The notes under the pieces were generated by a model. That model was not told the DNA's origin, ran no database searches, and saw only the letters and a list, made by a program, of their open reading frames with translations. Positions 1 through 8,443 of a stretch of 64,000 nucleotides of DNA are shown here, piece after piece; position 1 is the stretch's first letter, and the number at the start of each line of letters is the position of its first letter. The DNA is from Streptomyces venezuelae (lineage in GTDB: Bacteria > Actinomycetota > Actinomycetes > Streptomycetales > Streptomycetaceae): the NCBI RefSeq assembly GCF_008642315.1, contig NZ_CP029192.1, forward strand, positions 3,658,001 through 3,722,000. The letters run 5' to 3'. Both the position numbers and the translations under genes were made by a program.

Positions 1-903
1 GTGAAGTCCAAGGTCGACTCGCTCTACCGCGAGGCGGAGATCGCCACCGAGAAGTACAACGGCGCCAAGGAGCAGGCGGAAAAGGCCGAAAAGAAGCTCG
101 GTGGGCTGCGCGACGAAGCCGCCCGCAAGACGGAGAAGCTCAACACCGCCCGCAACAGCCTGGGTTCGTATGCCGCCGCCCAGTACCGCGCCGGCGGCAT
201 CGACCCCTCCATACAGCTCGCGCTCTCCTCCGACCCCGACCAGTTCCTGGACCGCGCCTCACGTGCGGACCGCGCCGGCAGCCGACAGGCCGTGGCCGTC
301 GGCGAGGTACGGGACCAGATGCGGGAGATCGAGCGACTTCGGGGCCGGGCCGACGACCGGCTGGACGCCCTCCGCACGCGCCAGGCGGAACTGCGCGAGC
401 ACAAGAAGACGATCACCAAGAAGCTCGGCGATGCGAAGCGTCTCCTGTCCCGCCTCACCGCCGAACAACGCGCCGATCTCACCGGCCCCGAGGGCGACCG
501 CGCCAGCCGGTCCACCGCCCGCGAAGCCGCCTCGGGGGCCGCCAAGGCGCCCGACGCCCGCGCCGCCGCAGCCGTCTCCTACGCGTACAAAGCCCTCGGC
601 AGCCCGTACGTCTGGGGCGCCACCGGCCCCGACGCCTTCGACTGCTCCGGGCTCACCCAGGCCGCCTACCGCTCGGCGGGCGTCGCGCTGCCCCGCACCA
701 CCTACGCCCAGATCGGCGCCGGAAAACGAGTCCCCCGCTCCGAACTGCGCCCCGGCGACCTGGTGTTCTTCTACTCCGGCATCAGCCACGTCGGCCTCTA
801 CGTGGGCAACGGCCAGATGATCCACGCCCCCAACCCGAGCGCCCCGGTCCGGCTCGCCCCCATCGACCAGATGCCGTTCGCCGGAGCCACACGCGTGTCC
901 TGA
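1..903 (+). CDS. NlpC/P60 (C40) cell-wall peptidase, 5' end probably outside window
   Basis: Secreted gamma-D-glutamyl-diamino acid endopeptidase type of peptidoglycan hydrolase. Seen: residues about 1-160 are a charged Ala/Glu/Lys-rich coiled coil. A Thr/Ala/Ser linker follows, then a C-terminal NlpC/P60 domain (about 185-300) with the nucleophile Cys in DAFDCSGLTQ (Cys215 in this numbering), a His in ISHVGLY (about 263) and a further His in MIHAPNPS. The frame is open from base 1, and no signal peptide is visible. Family members carry a signal peptide before the coiled coil, so the GTG at base 1 is probably internal and the real start lies upstream. The coiled coil plus C40 layout matches actinobacterial RipA/Cwp-like hydrolases, where the coiled coil is thought to restrain the catalytic domain. 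Confidence 0.9.
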   Translation: MKSKVDSLYREAEIATEKYNGAKEQAEKAEKKLGGLRDEAARKTEKLNTARNSLGSYAAAQYRAGGIDPSIQLALSSDPDQFLDRASRADRAGSRQAVAVGEVRDQMREIERLRGRADDRLDALRTRQAELREHKKTITKKLGDAKRLLSRLTAEQRADLTGPEGDRASRSTAREAASGAAKAPDARAAAAVSYAYKALGSPYVWGATGPDAFDCSGLTQAAYRSAGVALPRTTYAQIGAGKRVPRSELRPGDLVFFYSGISHVGLYVGNGQMIHAPNPSAPVRLAPIDQMPFAGATRVS

Positions 904-934
904 CCCACCGGACTGCGCCAGTATTGTCACGCGC

Positions 935-1576
935 ATGCCTAGCCGTACGCTGCCTCCGCCCCCGCCACCCGTGTATCTGCGCACCTGGCCGGACCGGCAG
1001 ACGCTGCTCACCGACCGAGGCATGGCCCTCCAGGAGCTGCACAGGCGACACCTCGGAGTGAGCCGACTCCTGCTGCTGTGGCTGTGCGGACTCGGCGGCG
1101 TCACCGGCTGGGCGCTGCTGATCCAGCCCATCCGGTACATCGACGACAAGGACCCCAGCGCCTTCCTGCTGGGCCCGGTCCTCCTGGTCCTCGGCCTCGC
1201 GGCGCTGGCCCCCGCTGTCATCGGTGTCGTCCTCGGCATCCGCCACGACCGACGCATACGGCGCCTCGCCGACGCCTGGCTCGCCCTGGACAGCCACCCC
1301 GCTTCCGACGCCCGGCTGCGCTCCCCCGGTCTCAGCCTCCTCTGGCTCCTGTCGTCCCTCGCCGTGTGCACACTCGGGCTCTGGACGTCCTTCTCCGCGG
1401 CCGCGTACGCAGAGCCGGGCAACGCGACCTACGCCGACGTCATCCTCGGCATGGGTGCCGGCCTGCTCATCTGGCTGACCGGCCTGCTCGGCGCCGCGAA
1501 GGCGGTCGGCCACTACCGCTGGGCCCTGCGCAACCTCGGCCCCGCACTACCGGCCACCGCCGCCGCCCACCGCTAG
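935..1576 (+). CDS. Four-helix membrane protein of unknown function
   Basis: 213 residues. Seen: a proline-rich N-terminus (a run of P after residue 7), then four hydrophobic segments at roughly 50-68, 85-115, 140-162 and 178-200, with Arg-rich cytoplasmic loops and no catalytic motif. The gene starts 31 bases after the NlpC/P60 stop on the same strand, so the two may be co-transcribed. It ends 7 bases before the convergent response regulator. I do not recognise the family. An envelope role is only suggested by its neighbours. Confidence 0.8.
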   Translation: MPSRTLPPPPPPVYLRTWPDRQTLLTDRGMALQELHRRHLGVSRLLLLWLCGLGGVTGWALLIQPIRYIDDKDPSAFLLGPVLLVLGLAALAPAVIGVVLGIRHDRRIRRLADAWLALDSHPASDARLRSPGLSLLWLLSSLAVCTLGLWTSFSAAAYAEPGNATYADVILGMGAGLLIWLTGLLGAAKAVGHYRWALRNLGPALPATAAAHR

Positions 1577-1583
1577 CGCCCGC

Positions 1584-2315
1584 TCAGACCAGCCGTCGCG
1601 CCGTCGCCCACCGCGTCAGCTCGTGGCGGTTGGACAGCTGCAGCTTCCTCAGCACCGCCGACACGTGCGACTCCACCGTCTTCACGGAGATGAAGAGCTG
1701 CTTGGCGATCTCCTTGTACGCATAGCCGCGCGCGATGAGCCGCAGCACCTCGCGCTCGCGCTGGGTGAGGCGGTCCAGGTCCTCGTCGACCGGAGCCGCG
1801 TCGGTCGAGGCGAAGGCGTCCAGGACGAACCCGGCGAGGCGCGGCGAGAACACCGCGTCGCCGTCCTGCACACGGAAGATCGAGTCCACCAGGTCGGTAC
1901 CGGTGATGGTCTTGGTGACGTATCCACGGGCGCCGCCGCGGATGACGCCGATGACGTCCTCCGCCGCGTCGGACACCGACAGCGCGAGGAACCGCACCGG
2001 GCGCTCCGCGTCGGACATCAACGGCGCGCACCGGCGTAGCACTTCCACGCCTCCGCCGCCCGGCAGATGCACGTCCAGGAGGACGACCTCGGGGCGCGTG
2101 GTCGTGATGACCGTGACCGCCTGGTCGACGTCGGCCGCCTCGCCCACGACCTCGACTCCGGTGACATCGGTGCGGCCGATCTCCGCCTGCACTCCCGTGC
2201 GGAACATTCGGTGGTCGTCGACGAGGACGACCCGCACACGACGCCCGTCCGCACCGCCGCCCTCGTCCGTCCCGGTCGGCTCGGTGGGCCCGTTCGCCCC
2301 GGTCGCGTCGCTCAT
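1584..2315 (-). CDS. LuxR/NarL-family response regulator paired with a PspC histidine kinase
   Basis: 243 residues. Seen: after a flexible Gly/Thr/Pro start, a receiver domain opens with VVLVDDHRMF and carries the phosphoacceptor Asp in LLDVHLPGG. A C-terminal LuxR helix-turn-helix follows (LTQREREVLRLIARG, with the recognition helix in VKTVESHVS). The ATG overlaps the kinase stop in an ATGA arrangement, so the two are translationally coupled. Together with the divergent PspC gene at 3785-5164 this resembles envelope-stress systems of the LiaSR/VraSR type. Likely targets are its own operon and the divergent gene, through the repeats at 3638-3740. The target assignment is inference. Confidence 0.93.
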   Translation of the reverse strand: MSDATGANGPTEPTGTDEGGGADGRRVRVVLVDDHRMFRTGVQAEIGRTDVTGVEVVGEAADVDQAVTVITTTRPEVVLLDVHLPGGGGVEVLRRCAPLMSDAERPVRFLALSVSDAAEDVIGVIRGGARGYVTKTITGTDLVDSIFRVQDGDAVFSPRLAGFVLDAFASTDAAPVDEDLDRLTQREREVLRLIARGYAYKEIAKQLFISVKTVESHVSAVLRKLQLSNRHELTRWATARRLV

Positions 2316-3616
2316 GTCGTCGCCGTCCTCTCCATCTCCAGCTCGACTTCCGTGCCGCCGCCCGGCACCATGCGGAGCCGCGCCGTGCCGCCGTTGCGCT
2401 GCATACGGCCGATGATCGATTCTCGTACGCCCATGCGGTCGTCCGGCACGGAGTCCAGATCGAACCCGGGACCGCGGTCCCGAACGGACACGAACACCGT
2501 CTCCCCCTCGACTTCGGCGAAGACCTGCACCGCGCCGCCCTCGCCACCGTACTTGGCGGCGTTCACCATCGCTTCCCTCGCGGCCTGCATCTGTGCGGTC
2601 AGCCGCTCGTCGAGCGGGCAGTCGCCGACGACGACGACCTCGATGGGGACGCCGTGCTTGTCCTCGACCTCCGCGGCGCTGCGGCGGACCGCTTCGGCGA
2701 GGGTGTCGGGTTCCTCGTCCTCGTCCTTGCCGGTGCCCTCGGGCTTGTAGAGCCAGGCGCGCAGGTCGCGCTCCTGGGCGCGGGCGAGACGGCGCACCTC
2801 GCTCGCGCTCTCCGCGTTGCGTTGGATCAGGGTCAGGGTGTGCAGCACGGAGTCGTGCACATGCGCGGCGACCTCGGCTCTCTCCTGGGCTCGGATGCGC
2901 ATGAGCCGCTCCTCGGAGAGGTCCTGCATCATGCGGACGAGGTAGGGACCTGCGAGCAGCGCCACACCCACGAGCACGGCGAGCGAAGCCTGCAGCACGG
3001 CGCCCAGGTGCGCGGCGGAGCCCTGCAGCACGAAGATGCCGGACACACCGGCGCCGACCAGGAGTACTCCGGCCGCCGAGCGGGCGATCGTCAGGGTGCG
3101 CCGACGACGGCCGACGGCCATCCAGCGAGCTCTTCGGGCGTTGTCGGCCTGCCGCCAGACGAGGGCGACACCGGCGGCGACGAGCAGGGTCGGGACGACG
3201 TACGCCTTCGTCGAGCCGTCCAGGTCCACGTTGCTGACGAAGACCATGGCGACGACGACCATCGCGAGGAGCGCGACGAGTTGTCCCTTGTCGGGCTTGC
3301 GGGCGACGAGTCTTCGGCGGCCGTCCGGCATCGTCTCGGCCGTGACGGCCGCGGGCGGCCGCTGGGCGTCCACTCCGCCCACGCCGAGCGGGACGAAGAA
3401 CCAGAACGCCGCGTAGAGCAGGCCGCCGAGGCCGTCCGCCGTGAACAGGCCGACGAAGATCAGCCGGACCCAGATCACGGGCAGCCCGAGATGTCCGGCC
3501 AGACCGCGTGCGACGCCGCCGAGCCAGCGCCCGTCGCCGCTGCGATAGAGCTTGCGCAGCGGTCGGACGTCGTCGATGGGCGGTGCAGCGGCTTCCGGCA
3601 TGTTCTCGATATTCAC
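2312..3616 (-). CDS. PspC-domain sensor histidine kinase (HisKA_3 type)
   Basis: 434 residues. Seen: an N-terminal PspC domain (about 20-85; GVARGLAGHLGLPVIWVR), several transmembrane segments to about residue 195, a dimerisation and phosphoacceptor helix with His in AEVAAHVHDSVLHTL, and a HATPase domain with AREAMVNAAKYGG (N box) and VRDRGPGFD (G box). This is the NarL-family kinase layout matching the LuxR regulator downstream, with a 4-base ATGA overlap. The coordinates use a GTG start. An in-frame ATG five codons later (3601) is an alternative, and neither has a clear ribosome site. Membrane stress sensing is inferred from the PspC module. Confidence 0.92.
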   Translation of the reverse strand: MNIENMPEAAAPPIDDVRPLRKLYRSGDGRWLGGVARGLAGHLGLPVIWVRLIFVGLFTADGLGGLLYAAFWFFVPLGVGGVDAQRPPAAVTAETMPDGRRRLVARKPDKGQLVALLAMVVVAMVFVSNVDLDGSTKAYVVPTLLVAAGVALVWRQADNARRARWMAVGRRRRTLTIARSAAGVLLVGAGVSGIFVLQGSAAHLGAVLQASLAVLVGVALLAGPYLVRMMQDLSEERLMRIRAQERAEVAAHVHDSVLHTLTLIQRNAESASEVRRLARAQERDLRAWLYKPEGTGKDEDEEPDTLAEAVRRSAAEVEDKHGVPIEVVVVGDCPLDERLTAQMQAAREAMVNAAKYGGEGGAVQVFAEVEGETVFVSVRDRGPGFDLDSVPDDRMGVRESIIGRMQRNGGTARLRMVPGGGTEVELEMERTATT

Positions 3617-3637
3617 ACGCGGGCGCGGGTCGGAGCA

Positions 3638-3740
3638 TCAGGGTCGACCCCCGAGACTTCCCTGATCCGTTCCCCTGCCCCAGCCCTGTCAGGGTGCGGC
3701 CCGCTGAGCCTCAGGGGCGATATCAGGGTTCGTCCAGGGT
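3638..3740. promoter_or_regulatory. Cluster of TCAGGGT-type repeats between divergent PspC genes
   Basis: The 168-base gap between the kinase and the divergent PspC gene holds repeated TCAGGG cores at 3638, 3660 (opposite strand), 3689, 3711 and 3723, and CCAGGGT at 3734. Several are about 11, 12 or 22 bases apart, so they fall on one face of the helix. This is the expected form of a multi-site operator for the adjacent LuxR-type regulator. The repeats are seen; the binding partner is inferred. Confidence 0.5.
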
Positions 3741-3784
3741 CTTCCCGACTGCCGCGGCGGCCCCGCGGCGGTCACCATGGACTC

Positions 3785-5164
3785 ATGACAGATCAGCAGC
3801 GCGCCGAGACGGAGACCGAGGCCGCCCTGCACGACGCCTCGCGCGCCGCGCACGGCGTCCCGGGCGGTCCCGCGGACACTCCTGACCCGGGCCTGCCCGC
3901 GGAGGAGCGCAAGTTCCGCCGCGACCGCCGGCAGAAGAAGATCGGCGGTGTGTGTGCCGGTCTTGGCCGGCAGTGCGACATGGACCCGGTGATCTTCCGC
4001 ATCGGCCTGGCCGTGCTCGCGATCACCAGCGGACTGGGATTGGTGTTCTACGGCTTCGCATGGCTCTTCGTGCCGTATGAGGACGAGGAGGAGAACGAAG
4101 CGCGCAGGCTCCTCTCCGGCCGGGTGGACGGCCAGGCGCTGACCGCCGTGCTCTTCGCGCTCGTCGGCTGCGGAGTCTTCCTGACGCTGCTGAAGAACGG
4201 GGACGCGCTCACCTTCTCCGGCGTCCTCGCCCTGCTCCTCGCGGGCGCCGGGTACTGGTCGCAGCAGCGCGACACCCTCGATCCCGATCCCGTGGCGGCG
4301 CAGGCCGTGGCGGACGCACCGCCCGAGGCGAAGGCGCCACCGGTCACCGGGAGCCCTTCGTGGTGGCGCGACCCGATCATCAAGGACGGGACGTACGACG
4401 GGATCTCGGGCTACTTCTGGGGTCCCGAGGGCCTCAAGCCCGAGGGTCTCACCGTCGAATACCAGGTGGCGGGCCACCGTGCGGGCGTGCTCCGCGAGAC
4501 CAAGGTGCGGCCGCCCGCGCCCACCCCCCGAGGGCCGCGCTGGATCGGCGGCTGGGTCTTCCTGACCGCCCTGCTCGCCGGCGGTCTCGGGACCGGGCTG
4601 ACCTGGGAGGAGCATCCGCTCGGGACGACCTTGCAGGTGGGCCTCGCGTGCGCGCTCGGAGTGTTCGGCCTCGGCATCGCGGTGAGCGCCTTCCTCGGGC
4701 GCACCGGGGCGGGTTCGATCGTGCTGGCGGTGCTGACCGCCGGGCTCCTCGCCGCTTCGGCGGCCCTGCCGAAGAACATCACGACGCACTACGCGCACAC
4801 GGACTGGATACCGACGACGACGGCGGACGTCCGCCCCCAGTACGAGGTGGGGCTGGGCACCGGCACGCTAGATCTGAGCAGGCTCGACGTCGGCAAGGAC
4901 AAGACGTTGCGGACGAGCGCCGAGGTCGGTGCGGGCAGCATCGACGTGATCCTGCCGAAGGACGCCACCGTGCGGCTGGACGTGGAGGTGGGCGTCGGCG
5001 ACATCACGTTGCCGGGCGACAAGGACAAGGACCTGGACATCGCTCCGGGCCGGGAGAAGACGGTGACGCTGCGGCCGCCCTCGGGCGGCGCCGGCGGCGG
5101 CACGATCGATCTGCGCCTCGAAGTCGGCGTCGGACAAGCGAAGGTGACCCGTGCTACGTCATGA
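3785..5164 (+). CDS. PspC-domain membrane protein with C-terminal beta-repeat domain (LiaF-like)
   Basis: 459 residues. Seen: a charged N-terminus, a PspC domain at about 45-110 (KKIGGVCAGLGRQCDMDPVIFR), then further hydrophobic segments to about residue 345. The C-terminal part has repeating beta-rich units (LGTGTLDLSRLDVG, VGAGSIDVILP, VGVGDITLPG, VGVGQAKV) typical of the LiaF/toast-rack fold. The gene is divergent from the PspC kinase/regulator pair across a repeat-rich gap. In Lia-type systems a LiaF protein holds the kinase in check, so a modulator role is reasonable but inferred. The ATG at 3785 precedes the first conserved region; the frame is open further upstream but without supporting features. 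Confidence 0.88.
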   Translation: MTDQQRAETETEAALHDASRAAHGVPGGPADTPDPGLPAEERKFRRDRRQKKIGGVCAGLGRQCDMDPVIFRIGLAVLAITSGLGLVFYGFAWLFVPYEDEEENEARRLLSGRVDGQALTAVLFALVGCGVFLTLLKNGDALTFSGVLALLLAGAGYWSQQRDTLDPDPVAAQAVADAPPEAKAPPVTGSPSWWRDPIIKDGTYDGISGYFWGPEGLKPEGLTVEYQVAGHRAGVLRETKVRPPAPTPRGPRWIGGWVFLTALLAGGLGTGLTWEEHPLGTTLQVGLACALGVFGLGIAVSAFLGRTGAGSIVLAVLTAGLLAASAALPKNITTHYAHTDWIPTTTADVRPQYEVGLGTGTLDLSRLDVGKDKTLRTSAEVGAGSIDVILPKDATVRLDVEVGVGDITLPGDKDKDLDIAPGREKTVTLRPPSGGAGGGTIDLRLEVGVGQAKVTRATS

Positions 5165-5402
5165 ATTCCACCCCGGCAAGCTGGTGGCGGGCCTCTGCCT
5201 GCTGACCGTCGCGGTCGTGTACGCGGGGGACGCGGGCGGTGCCTGGGACGCACCGTGGTTCGTCGCGCTGCCGCTGATGATGGCCGGCCTGTTCCTGGCG
5301 GGCGTGGCGGCGGCGATCCATGGGATACGTCCGAGAGGTGCGGCCCGTCCCGGCGGCGGTGCCGGGGGCGTCAAGGAGCCACGGGACCAGGGCCTGTCCT
5401 AG
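5151..5402 (+). CDS. Small two-helix membrane protein
   Basis: 83 residues. Seen: two hydrophobic segments (about 10-28 and 35-57) followed by a Gly/Arg/Pro-rich polar tail. The GTG start overlaps the end of the PspC gene by 14 bases and is preceded by AAGGTGA, so translation is likely coupled and the protein may work with the PspC protein. Its 3' end overlaps the convergent DoxX gene by 32 bases. The family is unknown to me. Confidence 0.75.
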   Translation: MLRHEFHPGKLVAGLCLLTVAVVYAGDAGGAWDAPWFVALPLMMAGLFLAGVAAAIHGIRPRGAARPGGGAGGVKEPRDQGLS

Positions 5403-5949
5403 CGGGTTCGTCCGGGTCGCGGGGTGTCCCACGGCGGGCGGCCCGCAGGGCGTCGAGGGAGAGGACCGCGGCTCCGGCGAGGATCAGCGGCAGCCAGGCC
5501 ATCAGGTAGGCGAGGTCGTTGCCGTAGTAGTAGGGCTCTTCGTGCCAGCTGACGGTCAGCCAGAGACTGAGCGAGATGAGCGCGCCACCGACCGCGGCGA
5601 CCCGGGCCAACAGCCCGAGCAGGGTGCCGATGCCGACGGCGAGTTCTCCGAGGGCGATGGCGTAGCCGAAGCCGACGGGGCTCTTGAGGGAGAGGTCGAC
5701 GAGAGCGGGGATCGCGGAGATGTCGCGGACGCCCTCCATCTGGGCGCCGATCGAGCCCGCGCCGCTCGCCTGCATGAAGGTGCTGTCGGTGAGCTTGTCC
5801 AGGCCCGCGTAGATGAAGGTGATGCCCAGGAAGATCCGCAGGGGGAGCAGGGCGTAGCGGGTGGCGGACTCCCGCCAGTCGTCACGCCCGGTGCGGCCGC
5901 TACGGCCGGTGTGGCTGATGTGGCTGTTCGTACGCATGCCGTGTGCCAT
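5371..5949 (-). CDS. DoxX family membrane protein
   Basis: 192 residues. Seen: four hydrophobic segments, beginning with the DoxX signature PLRIFLGITFIYAGLDKL near residue 40 and including GFGYAIALGELAVGIGTLLGL. The N-terminus is polar and the C-terminal tail is Arg/Pro-rich. DoxX proteins are small four-helix membrane proteins linked in some bacteria to thiosulfate:quinone oxidation or redox stress; no substrate can be deduced here. The ATG at 5949 has GGAG shortly upstream, and a second ATG four codons later is possible. It is a stand-alone gene convergent with the small membrane protein. Confidence 0.88.
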   Translation of the reverse strand: MAHGMRTNSHISHTGRSGRTGRDDWRESATRYALLPLRIFLGITFIYAGLDKLTDSTFMQASGAGSIGAQMEGVRDISAIPALVDLSLKSPVGFGYAIALGELAVGIGTLLGLLARVAAVGGALISLSLWLTVSWHEEPYYYGNDLAYLMAWLPLILAGAAVLSLDALRAARRGTPRDPDEPARTGPGPVAP

Positions 5950-6065
5950 GGCACTCCGCCGCCTCTCGCGTGGCCCCGTCTTTTGACGATACGTACGAAG
6001 AGGGGGCGCTGCTCAGCGGCGTGCGAAGGAAGTCGGTGCGGTGGAGGAGGGGGAAACGCTGTGGA

Positions 6066-7352
6066 TCAGTCCGTGACGTCGATCGTGACGCGGTTCGTCT
6101 CGACGCCCGCGGCCGTGACGACCTGGACCTCGACGCGGCCGGGTTCCACGTCGACGGAGACGGGCACGGTGAGGACGGCGTCGGTCGGGTTGGTGAAGCC
6201 GCCCGGCACGGGGACGAGCGGGACGTGGACGTGGACGGCGCCGATGCGGACGACCGTGCGGGCGAGCCGGTCCGCGTCGCCGGCGCCGGGCGGAACGAAG
6301 CCCGCGCCGCGGATCTCGATGTCGTCGCCCGTGCGGATGGGGGCGTCGAGGTCACCGGCCTCCCGCGCGCGGACGACGGAGAGGATCACGGGACGGCCGC
6401 CTTCGGCGTACTTCCCCGCCAGGTACGTCGCGGCGGAGACGAGTACGAGCAGGGCGAGGCCCCACGGCAGGTCGGGCAGCTGCTCGGGGCGGCGCGCCAG
6501 CCGCACGGCCGCGAAGATCAGGGCGACGGCGCTGATCAGGACGTACTGCGCGTCGGCGAAGCTGCCGCGGCCCGCGTCGTCGGTGAGCGGGTCGGAGGCC
6601 CGCGGCCGGTCCGCGCGGACCTTCTGCAGGCGCTGGCCCAGCACGCGCAGGCCGACGACCCTGCGCACCAGGACGGCGACCGCGCACACGACGGCGAGGA
6701 CGGTCACCGTTCCCGCGGCGCGGGCGAGTTGGAGGCCGTCGATCAGTGCGTCGCGCTCCGTGCGCCCCGAGGCCGCGGCGAGTTCGCCCGCGAGGACGAG
6801 CACGGCGAAGACGACGAAGAACACCCAGGCGGCGGCCACGGCGCGTGAGGTGGAGAGCCGGTTGTCCTCGCCGATCACCGGCGCGAGGACCCCGCCGCGC
6901 GCCCGGTGCGCGTATGCGGCGCCGGTCAGCAAGCCACCCGTGACGAACGCGGCGAGGAGTCCCGCCGTGCGCGCGTCCGACCAGCCGGCGCCGATGGCGG
7001 TGAGCGCCTGGACGAGGAGGAGCACGCCGAAGGAGCCCCAGACGACGCCGAGCGTGCGGGTCCACAGGCGTCCGAGCCAGGCCTCGCCCTCGGCCCTGCC
7101 GCGCTCGGCGACGACGCGCGCGGACTGGGTCAGCTCGTCCGACACCCACTGCCGCGAGGCGCCCGCCGAGTGCGCGACGGCCGCGGGCAGCCCTTCCCCC
7201 GCCGCGAACCCGTCGCGCTGGGCGAGGAACGCGGCCACGGCACGCCGGTGCCCTTCACGCGCCCCGTGCGGGCAGCCGCCGCACGTGCAACCGCCCCCGT
7301 GCACGCCCTGCCCCGCCTCCTGCACTGCCACCGCGTACGCCGCCTTCCCCAC
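6066..7352 (-). CDS. Multi-pass membrane protein with C-terminal Ig-like domain, unknown function
   Basis: 428 residues. Seen: a short N-terminal Cys/Gly/His cluster (GGGCTCGGCPHGARE, about residues 20-34), a helical Ala-rich region, about seven hydrophobic segments between residues 100 and 320, and a C-terminal beta-rich part from about 325 (VVRIGAVHVHVPLVPV, VTIDVTD) that resembles an IPT/Ig-like fold. The C-x-C-x2-C-P-H spacing could bind a metal, which is speculative. The start shown is GTG. Later GTG codons are alternatives because no clear ribosome site is present. It sits alone between DoxX and the aldolase-like gene, and I do not recognise a named family. Confidence 0.82.
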   Translation of the reverse strand: MGKAAYAVAVQEAGQGVHGGGCTCGGCPHGAREGHRRAVAAFLAQRDGFAAGEGLPAAVAHSAGASRQWVSDELTQSARVVAERGRAEGEAWLGRLWTRTLGVVWGSFGVLLLVQALTAIGAGWSDARTAGLLAAFVTGGLLTGAAYAHRARGGVLAPVIGEDNRLSTSRAVAAAWVFFVVFAVLVLAGELAAASGRTERDALIDGLQLARAAGTVTVLAVVCAVAVLVRRVVGLRVLGQRLQKVRADRPRASDPLTDDAGRGSFADAQYVLISAVALIFAAVRLARRPEQLPDLPWGLALLVLVSAATYLAGKYAEGGRPVILSVVRAREAGDLDAPIRTGDDIEIRGAGFVPPGAGDADRLARTVVRIGAVHVHVPLVPVPGGFTNPTDAVLTVPVSVDVEPGRVEVQVVTAAGVETNRVTIDVTD

Positions 7353-7482
7353 CCTCGAAGCCTCAAGGACTTCCCGCGAACTTCCCTGCAGAGAAAGGGA
7401 ATTGTGCCGTACCGGGAGGCGAACGAATGCCCGGGGTCAGGTCAGCGGGGGTGAAAGGCGCGGCTCGGCGTTGACGCCCAGG

Positions 7483-8268
7483 TCAGGCCAGCAGATCCGG
7501 TTCACTGCGGCTGATGTCCTGCCACAGGGACTGGTAGTTGATCCACGCGACCAGGTCGCTGCCGAGCTGTTCGCGGGTCTGCACCGCCTGCTTGTGGCCG
7601 ATCAGCACGGGCCGCCCGGCCGCCCGTGCGCTCAGCTGGACCTGGCAGGAGCGTTCCATGGTGATGAACCACCAGGCGGCGGCGTCGACGGAGTCCCCGA
7701 CCGTGAGCAGGCCGTGGTTGCGCAGGACGACCGCCTTGTGGTCGCCGAGCGCGGTCGCGATCCGTCGGCCCTCCTCAGCGTCGACGACGACGCCGGTGTA
7801 GCCGTCGTACAGCGCGTGGCTCTCGTAGAAGGCGCAGGCCTCCTGCGTGATCGGGTCCAGGAGTTCGCCGAGCGTGGAGAGCGCGCGGCCGTGCAGCGAG
7901 TGGCAGTGCGCGACGGCGACCACGTCGGGCCGTGCCAGATGGGCCTGGGCATGGACGGTGAACGCGGCCTGGTTGACGTGGTGGCGCCCCTCGACCACCT
8001 GCCCGTCGGCGTTGGCGAGGACGAGGTCGCCCACGGTGATGTGCTTGAAGGGCATCCCGAAGGGGTTCACCCAGAAGCAGTCGGTGTGTTCCGGGTCGCG
8101 TGCCGTGATGTGGCCGGAGACTCCGTCCTCGTAGCCGAGCCTCCCGAAGATCCGCAGCGCGCCGGCGAGCCGTTCCTTGCGGTGCCGTCGTTCGTCCGCC
8201 ACGGAGGCGTGGACGGGCGGCATCGCGAACTGCAACCGCTCGACGGGTATCGGTGTGGGCGCCTGCAT
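7483..8268 (-). CDS. Class II aldolase/adducin family protein
   Basis: 261 residues. Seen: the aldolase/adducin fold with the early motif DGVSGHITARDPE, a metal-binding His pair in VAHCHSLHG, and a third His in VLRNHGLLTVG. These are the ligands used by zinc-dependent sugar-phosphate (fuculose/ribulose-phosphate) aldolases and epimerases. The C-terminal helix QLGSDLVAWINYQSLWQDI is typical of the adducin-like subgroup that acts on non-sugar or unknown substrates. Substrate unknown. The ATG at 8268 is the first start after a gap shared divergently with the flavin-type oxidase gene. Confidence 0.9.
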   Translation of the reverse strand: MQAPTPIPVERLQFAMPPVHASVADERRHRKERLAGALRIFGRLGYEDGVSGHITARDPEHTDCFWVNPFGMPFKHITVGDLVLANADGQVVEGRHHVNQAAFTVHAQAHLARPDVVAVAHCHSLHGRALSTLGELLDPITQEACAFYESHALYDGYTGVVVDAEEGRRIATALGDHKAVVLRNHGLLTVGDSVDAAAWWFITMERSCQVQLSARAAGRPVLIGHKQAVQTREQLGSDLVAWINYQSLWQDISRSEPDLLA

Positions 8269-8376
8269 GTGTCCTCCATCCGTGGCTGTACGGGGCGGAA
8301 GTTACCGGCGGGAAGCACAGGAGGACAGGGGTGCGACGCGATCAAGGGTGCGGGGTGCGGCATGGTCGGCGGGGCC

Positions 8377-8411
8377 GTGAAGGGCGACAGCGGGACGGTG
8401 AAAGGCGACAG
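8377..8411. repeat. Direct repeat pair, GTGAA(G/A)GGCGACAG
   Basis: Two 14-base copies differing at one base start at 8377 and 8398, which is 21 bases or two helical turns apart. They lie in the gap between the divergent aldolase-like and oxidase-like genes. Such spacing fits a regulator binding site; no regulator is identified. Confidence 0.4.
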
Positions 8412-8443
8412 GAGGTGTCGGGTATCGGCGGCAGACTCGACGT

